Shown here piece after piece: positions 6,014 to 8,668 of a stretch of 8,668 nt of DNA. This stretch comes from an uncultured Lachnospiraceae bacterium (GTDB taxonomy: Bacteria; Bacillota; Clostridia; Lachnospirales; Lachnospiraceae): assembly GCA_900539175.1 (NCBI GenBank), contig UQAW01000111.1, forward strand, positions 1 through 8,668. Direction: 5' to 3'. The translations under genes were made by a program, and so were the position numbers. Within the stretch, counting starts at the first letter, position 1, and every line of letters begins with the position of its first letter. The notes beneath the pieces are model-generated. The model was not told where the DNA came from. It worked only from the letters and a program-made list of their open reading frames with translations, and did no database searches.

Positions 6014-6031
6014 GCAAACGCATGTTATGAT
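6003..6031 (+). promoter_or_regulatory. Sigma-A promoter of the ywnB-like operon
   Basis: TTGACA (6003-6008), 17 bases and TATGAT (6026-6031) fit the sigma-A consensus closely. The predicted start is near 6038, within the second operator, about 49 bases before the ATG at 6087. Confidence 0.85.
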
Positions 6032-6036
6032 CTTGA

Positions 6037-6055
6037 TGTAAGCAAAAATATTACA
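6037..6055. promoter_or_regulatory. Operator candidate 2, TGTAA-N9-TTACA, over the transcription start
   Basis: TGTAA (6037-6041) and TTACA (6051-6055) repeat the first dyad with the same 9-base spacing and a different, A-rich centre. The dyad centres are 42 bp apart, four helical turns, so two dimers would sit on the same DNA face and could bind cooperatively around the promoter. Confidence 0.6.
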
Positions 6056-6086
6056 ACGAAATCTGATTTATCTAGGAGGATGCATT

Positions 6087-6716
6087 ATGAAAATCGCAGT
6101 TATTTGTGCAAATGGTAAAGCGGGTAGAGTTATTGTTAAGGAGGCCGTAGAAAGAGGGTTGGATGTAACCGCCGTTATAAGAGGTGAAAACCAGACAGTT
6201 GCCGGGAAGGAATTGAAGAAGGATTTGTTTGATCTGACTGCCGAGGATCTCAGAGCGTTTGATGTTGTCATTGATGCTTTCGGCGCATGGACGGAGGAAA
6301 TGCTTCCTCAGCACAGTACTTCTTTGAAAACCCTTTGTGATGCACTGTCTGGTACGGACACGAGGTTGTTGGTAGTTGGAGGGGCAGGCAGCCTGTATGT
6401 GAACCCCGAACACACCGTTTGTGTATTGGATGGTCCGGATTTCCCGGATATGTTCAAGCCCTTGGCAGCAGCTATGGCGAAGGCGCTGGGCGAACTTCGT
6501 GAAAGAAGTGATGTGAAGTGGACTTATATCAGTCCTGCCGGTGATTTCCAGGCTGACGGAGCAAGAACCGGTAAGTACATTCTTGGCGGTGAGGAATTGA
6601 CGCTTAACTCCAGGGGTGAGAGTATCATTAGCTATGCAGATTATGCCATTGCCATGATCGATGAAGCCACAAGCGGTAATAATATTCAGAAGCGTATCAG
6701 CGTTGTGGCTGAATAA
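6087..6716 (+). CDS. NAD(P)-binding protein of the YwnB/NmrA-like atypical SDR family
   Basis: This 209-residue cytoplasmic Rossmann-fold protein is of the kind annotated as putative NADH-flavin reductase or NAD(P)H-binding protein. The N-terminal strand MKIAVICANGKAGR carries N9-G10-K11-A12-G13, a GxxGxxG-type motif whose first Gly is replaced. R30-region VIRGEN follows the second strand as in NADP-preferring members. The core VVGGAGSLYV and the SPAGDF segment match the family, which lacks the classical Tyr-x3-Lys pair. The start is set by AGGAGG (6074-6079). The next gene begins 30 bp after its stop, so the two form an operon under a promoter flanked by paired operators. A role in response to redox or electrophile stress is inferred. 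Leucine TTA and CTA and serine TCA are never used, unlike neighbouring genes. Confidence 0.85.
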   Translation: MKIAVICANGKAGRVIVKEAVERGLDVTAVIRGENQTVAGKELKKDLFDLTAEDLRAFDVVIDAFGAWTEEMLPQHSTSLKTLCDALSGTDTRLLVVGGAGSLYVNPEHTVCVLDGPDFPDMFKPLAAAMAKALGELRERSDVKWTYISPAGDFQADGARTGKYILGGEELTLNSRGESIISYADYAIAMIDEATSGNNIQKRISVVAE

Positions 6717-6746
6717 ATACCAAATATCAATAAGGAGAACTTTATT

Positions 6747-7538
6747 ATGAATAAGAATACATTTACTACAGTTAAACTTACGAAAGGGGAACTGAACATT
6801 TACGATTTCGGCGGTATAAAACTGCACGCATATAAAACAAACGATTTTATTGACGATGAAGTGTTCATCGTTGAAAAAAACGGAAAAGCGGTTATCATTG
6901 AATCTCCCTGCTTCTTTGATAATAATAAAGAGCTTACAGAGTACCTGAAAGATATTGAGGTGGAAGGTATGCTGGTTGCATATCACGGCGCGGGGGCCAC
7001 ATTCCTTCCAAAGGTACCGAAGTATGCAACACAGAACGCTCTGGAGTATTCTGAAAATGGCGGAGGAAAAGCTCTGATTGATAACTTTGCAGGTGCATTC
7101 GGAGAAATCTTTGATCATTCTGTCCATAAGATCACCAATGTGATTGAAACAGGCAAGAACACGATCGGCGGAATTGATTTTGTTATCAGGCAGACTGGCG
7201 AAGCCTTTGATGTGGAGATCCCTGAAATCAACGCTGTGTATACGCACATGCTGGGGCATGACTGCCATTCTATTGTTGCAGGCGCAGGACACGCGGATGC
7301 TATGATCGCAGAGCTTAAAAGCTATATCGAAAAGGGATACGATCTGATTTTGACCTCTCACTACACGCCTGAAGATCTGAAGGATGCTGAAACCAAGATT
7401 GCTTATCTCGAAAATCTCAAAAAGATTGCTGTGGGATGTGGGGATGCAGATACTTTTAAAGCTGAAGTAAGTAAGCAGTATCCGCAATACAGCGGTCAGA
7501 ATTATCTTGATATGACGGCAGGTTTCTTCTTTGCTTAA
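6747..7538 (+). CDS. Metallo-beta-lactamase-fold-like protein, degenerate metal site
   Basis: This 263-residue protein is probably cytoplasmic; no signal peptide is seen. The start resembles metallo-beta-lactamase-fold hydrolases, with paired strands (about 15-52) ending in VIIESP. The canonical HxHxDH motif is absent: the expected spot reads AYHGAGATF, with only H80 left. Other histidines that could bind a metal or substrate are H167, H171 and H174 in THMLGHDCHS, H182 in GAGH and H205 in TSHYTP. It could be a non-canonical hydrolase or a binding protein. The start is set by AAGGAG (6732-6737), and it is the second gene of the ywnB-like operon. No terminator is visible after its TAA, so transcription may run on into the macrodomain gene. 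As in its partner, TTA, CTA and TCA codons are absent. The exact function is unknown. Confidence 0.7.
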   Translation: MNKNTFTTVKLTKGELNIYDFGGIKLHAYKTNDFIDDEVFIVEKNGKAVIIESPCFFDNNKELTEYLKDIEVEGMLVAYHGAGATFLPKVPKYATQNALEYSENGGGKALIDNFAGAFGEIFDHSVHKITNVIETGKNTIGGIDFVIRQTGEAFDVEIPEINAVYTHMLGHDCHSIVAGAGHADAMIAELKSYIEKGYDLILTSHYTPEDLKDAETKIAYLENLKKIAVGCGDADTFKAEVSKQYPQYSGQNYLDMTAGFFFA

Positions 7539-7594
7539 CCCGGTATCAGCCTAATACAGTTTGTCCACAAAATACGATCATTTGGGAGAGATAA

Positions 7595-7646
7595 ACAGGA
7601 AGCCTGTCTGAGAGAAGATATTAGCAGAAGCGTTCCAAACGGCTTC
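7595..7646 (+). other. Two hairpins in the leader of the macrodomain gene
   Basis: ACAGG-AAG-CCTGT (7595-7607) is a perfect 5-bp hairpin. A second pairs GAAGCGTT (7627-7634) with AACgGCTTC (7638-7646), 8 bp with one bulge and a 3-base loop, just before the ribosome binding site at 7652. Neither has a T tract, so they are not terminators. They may affect translation or mRNA stability. No clear sigma-A promoter is seen in 7539-7667. Confidence 0.35.
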
Positions 7647-7667
7647 GAAATAAAGGAGGACCACGCC

Positions 7668-8447
7668 ATGATACATAGCGAAAAAAGGCTATATCTGATT
7701 AAAGAGCTATTATCAGAGCTGCCGCAATATAGGGATATGGAAATCCCAGACAATACAGAGGAACAGAAACATCTTCTTAGAGGTCTTATGAATATCCGCG
7801 TCCCTCGTCCGATTGGGACTGAATTTCTCAAAGTGCAGGACGAATATCTAAGTGAGGAAGTCAGGGAAAAAGGGATTATTGACAGCGATACACTACCAGT
7901 TTCTCCTATCAATAATCGTCTTGTACTTTGGCGTGGTGATATTACCACATTAAAGGTAGATGGGATTGTAAATGCAGCCAACCATGCCTTAAGGGGATGT
8001 TTCGTACCTTGCCATTCCTGCGTAGATAACATTATTCACAGCGTCAGCGGTATTCAGCTGCGTTTGGCTTGTGATAAGCTAATGACAGAGCAGGGGTATG
8101 ACGAGCCGACAGGAAAAGCAAAAATTACACCTGCCTATAACTTACCGTGCCGCTTTGTGCTTCATACAGTCGGACCGATTGTAGCAGACAGACTTACGGA
8201 AACACATTGCAGGCAGCTTGCCGATTGTTATAAATCCTGTCTGGAATTAGCATCTGGTAAAGGGTTAAGGAGCATCGCTTTTTGCTGTATATCCACAGGA
8301 GAGTTTCGCTTTCCGCAGAAAAAAGCGGCTGAAATTGCCGTACAGACAGTTACAGAATTTTTGCAGACAAACGCACAGATAGAAAAGGTGGTATTCAATG
8401 TTTTCAAGCAGGAAGATTATGACATTTATAAAAAGTTACTTGGATAG
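7668..8447 (+). CDS. Zinc-type macrodomain protein-ADP-ribose hydrolase
   Basis: This 259-residue cytoplasmic enzyme of the macrodomain class is found beside SirTM sirtuins in Firmicutes, where known members remove ADP-ribose that SirTM has placed on a lipoylated GcvH-like carrier. A helical N-terminal part (about 1-80) precedes the macrodomain. WRGDITTLKVDGIVNAAN (88-105) is the ADP-ribose-binding start. GCFVPCHSC (110-118) holds C111, H116 and C118, the likely zinc ligands of this subclass, and DNIIHSVSG follows. HTVGPI and SIAFCCISTGEFRFP complete the binding loops. All key residues look intact. The start is set by AAAGGAGG (7652-7659), eight bases upstream. The reading frame overlaps the start of the broken sirtuin gene by 29 bp. 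GcvH-L and lipoate ligase genes of the usual cluster are not in the window. Confidence 0.88.
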   Translation: MIHSEKRLYLIKELLSELPQYRDMEIPDNTEEQKHLLRGLMNIRVPRPIGTEFLKVQDEYLSEEVREKGIIDSDTLPVSPINNRLVLWRGDITTLKVDGIVNAANHALRGCFVPCHSCVDNIIHSVSGIQLRLACDKLMTEQGYDEPTGKAKITPAYNLPCRFVLHTVGPIVADRLTETHCRQLADCYKSCLELASGKGLRSIAFCCISTGEFRFPQKKAAEIAVQTVTEFLQTNAQIEKVVFNVFKQEDYDIYKKLLG

Positions 8448-8633
8448 AATAAAGCATTTCCATGAACTTTTGCAAAAAGCAGATGCGGTTATTATTGGAG
8501 CAGGTTCGGGAATGTCCACCCCGGCAGGCTTCACATGAAAATACCAACCGAGTTAATTCCTGATTGTCCTGTCTGTAGAAAGCCAATGTCAATGAATTTA
8601 CGAGCTGATAATATGATGTTAGAATATAAATAG
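8419..8633 (+). pseudogene. SirTM-type sirtuin gene with internal deletion
   Basis: Two short frames are ends of one gene. The first (ATG 8419, stop TGA 8536-8538, 39 codons) contains ADAVIIGAGSGMSTPAGFT, the NAD-binding N-terminus of SirTM sirtuins, which normally continues past GFT for many residues. The second frame (8535-8633, 32 codons) contains MKIPTELIPDCPVCRKPM and NLRAD, which match the zinc-region segment that normally comes far downstream, after the catalytic histidine region. The junction lies at about 8533-8537, where the frame also shifts. The catalytic middle of more than 100 residues is absent, so neither piece can be active. The last residues before TAG (8631-8633) also end early compared with the family. 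Its start overlaps the macrodomain gene, as in intact operons. Assignment rests on motif recognition. Confidence 0.7.
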
Positions 8634-8668
8634 TACAAAATAAACATGACCATTTTCAATAAATAGTA

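Noticed and set aside
6072..7487. A 471-codon open frame on the minus strand across the ywnB-like and metallo-beta-lactamase-like genes
   Set aside because: Its codons are exactly aligned with the sense codons, so it is open only because the sense genes lack TTA, CTA and TCA. It has no recognisable domain, and both sense genes have good start signals and family motifs.
7535..8032. A 165-codon minus-strand frame opposite the macrodomain gene
   Set aside because: It is a shadow of the macrodomain frame, with no ribosome binding site and low-complexity Ser/Leu-rich sequence.

Overview
The window looks like chromosome from a low-GC anaerobic Firmicute, most probably a gut Lachnospiraceae-type Clostridium. 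The evidence is strong AGGAGG ribosome binding sites, sigma-A promoters, a CIRCE heat-shock operator, clostridial ferredoxin and polyferredoxin proteins, and a macrodomain/SirTM pair. No RNA gene, CRISPR array or complete mobile element is visible.

Layout. (1) 1-1200 is degraded: the 3' end of an acidic protein of unknown function, a terminator-like hairpin, the first 30 codons of an AraC-type regulator, and a 5' fragment of an IS66-type transposase gene with an in-frame stop and a foreign 3' end. (2) 1259-4137 is a plus-strand redox operon. It holds thioredoxin, a 22-codon rhodanese remnant, a CoA-disulfide-reductase-like flavoprotein with a C-terminal rhodanese domain, a 2[4Fe-4S] ferredoxin and a NapH-like membrane Fe-S protein, and it ends in a strong terminator. 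A convergent Crp/Fnr-family regulator (4188-4847, minus) shares that terminator. A GTGAT-AAC-ATCAC dyad about 41 bp upstream of the predicted trxA transcription start fits a site for this regulator. (3) 4848-5708 holds divergent promoters and a small heat-shock protein gene under a CIRCE operator, with its own terminator. (4) 5709-7538 holds a long non-coding stretch, then a sigma-A promoter flanked by two copies of TGTAA-N9-TTACA. This drives a YwnB/NmrA-like NAD(P)-binding protein and a metallo-beta-lactamase-fold-like protein; the pair lacks TTA, CTA and TCA codons, unlike neighbouring genes. (5) 7668-8633 holds an intact zinc-type macrodomain ADP-ribose hydrolase followed by a SirTM sirtuin gene that keeps its N-terminal and zinc-region ends but has lost the catalytic middle.

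How the genes may work together. The trxA operon joins thiol/disulfide exchange, sulfane-sulfur handling and Fe-S electron carriers, so a role in persulfide, CoA-disulfide or thiol-redox balance is likely, though the exact substrate cannot be read from sequence. The hsp20 and ywnB-like units look like separate stress modules. The macrodomain would remove ADP-ribose, but its usual partner, the SirTM writer, is broken here.

A recurring feature is gene decay by loss of the middle of a gene with both ends kept (rhodanese at 1577-1645, sirtuin at 8419-8633), plus truncated araC and IS66 fragments. These could be true deletions or assembly effects, and read mapping would tell them apart.
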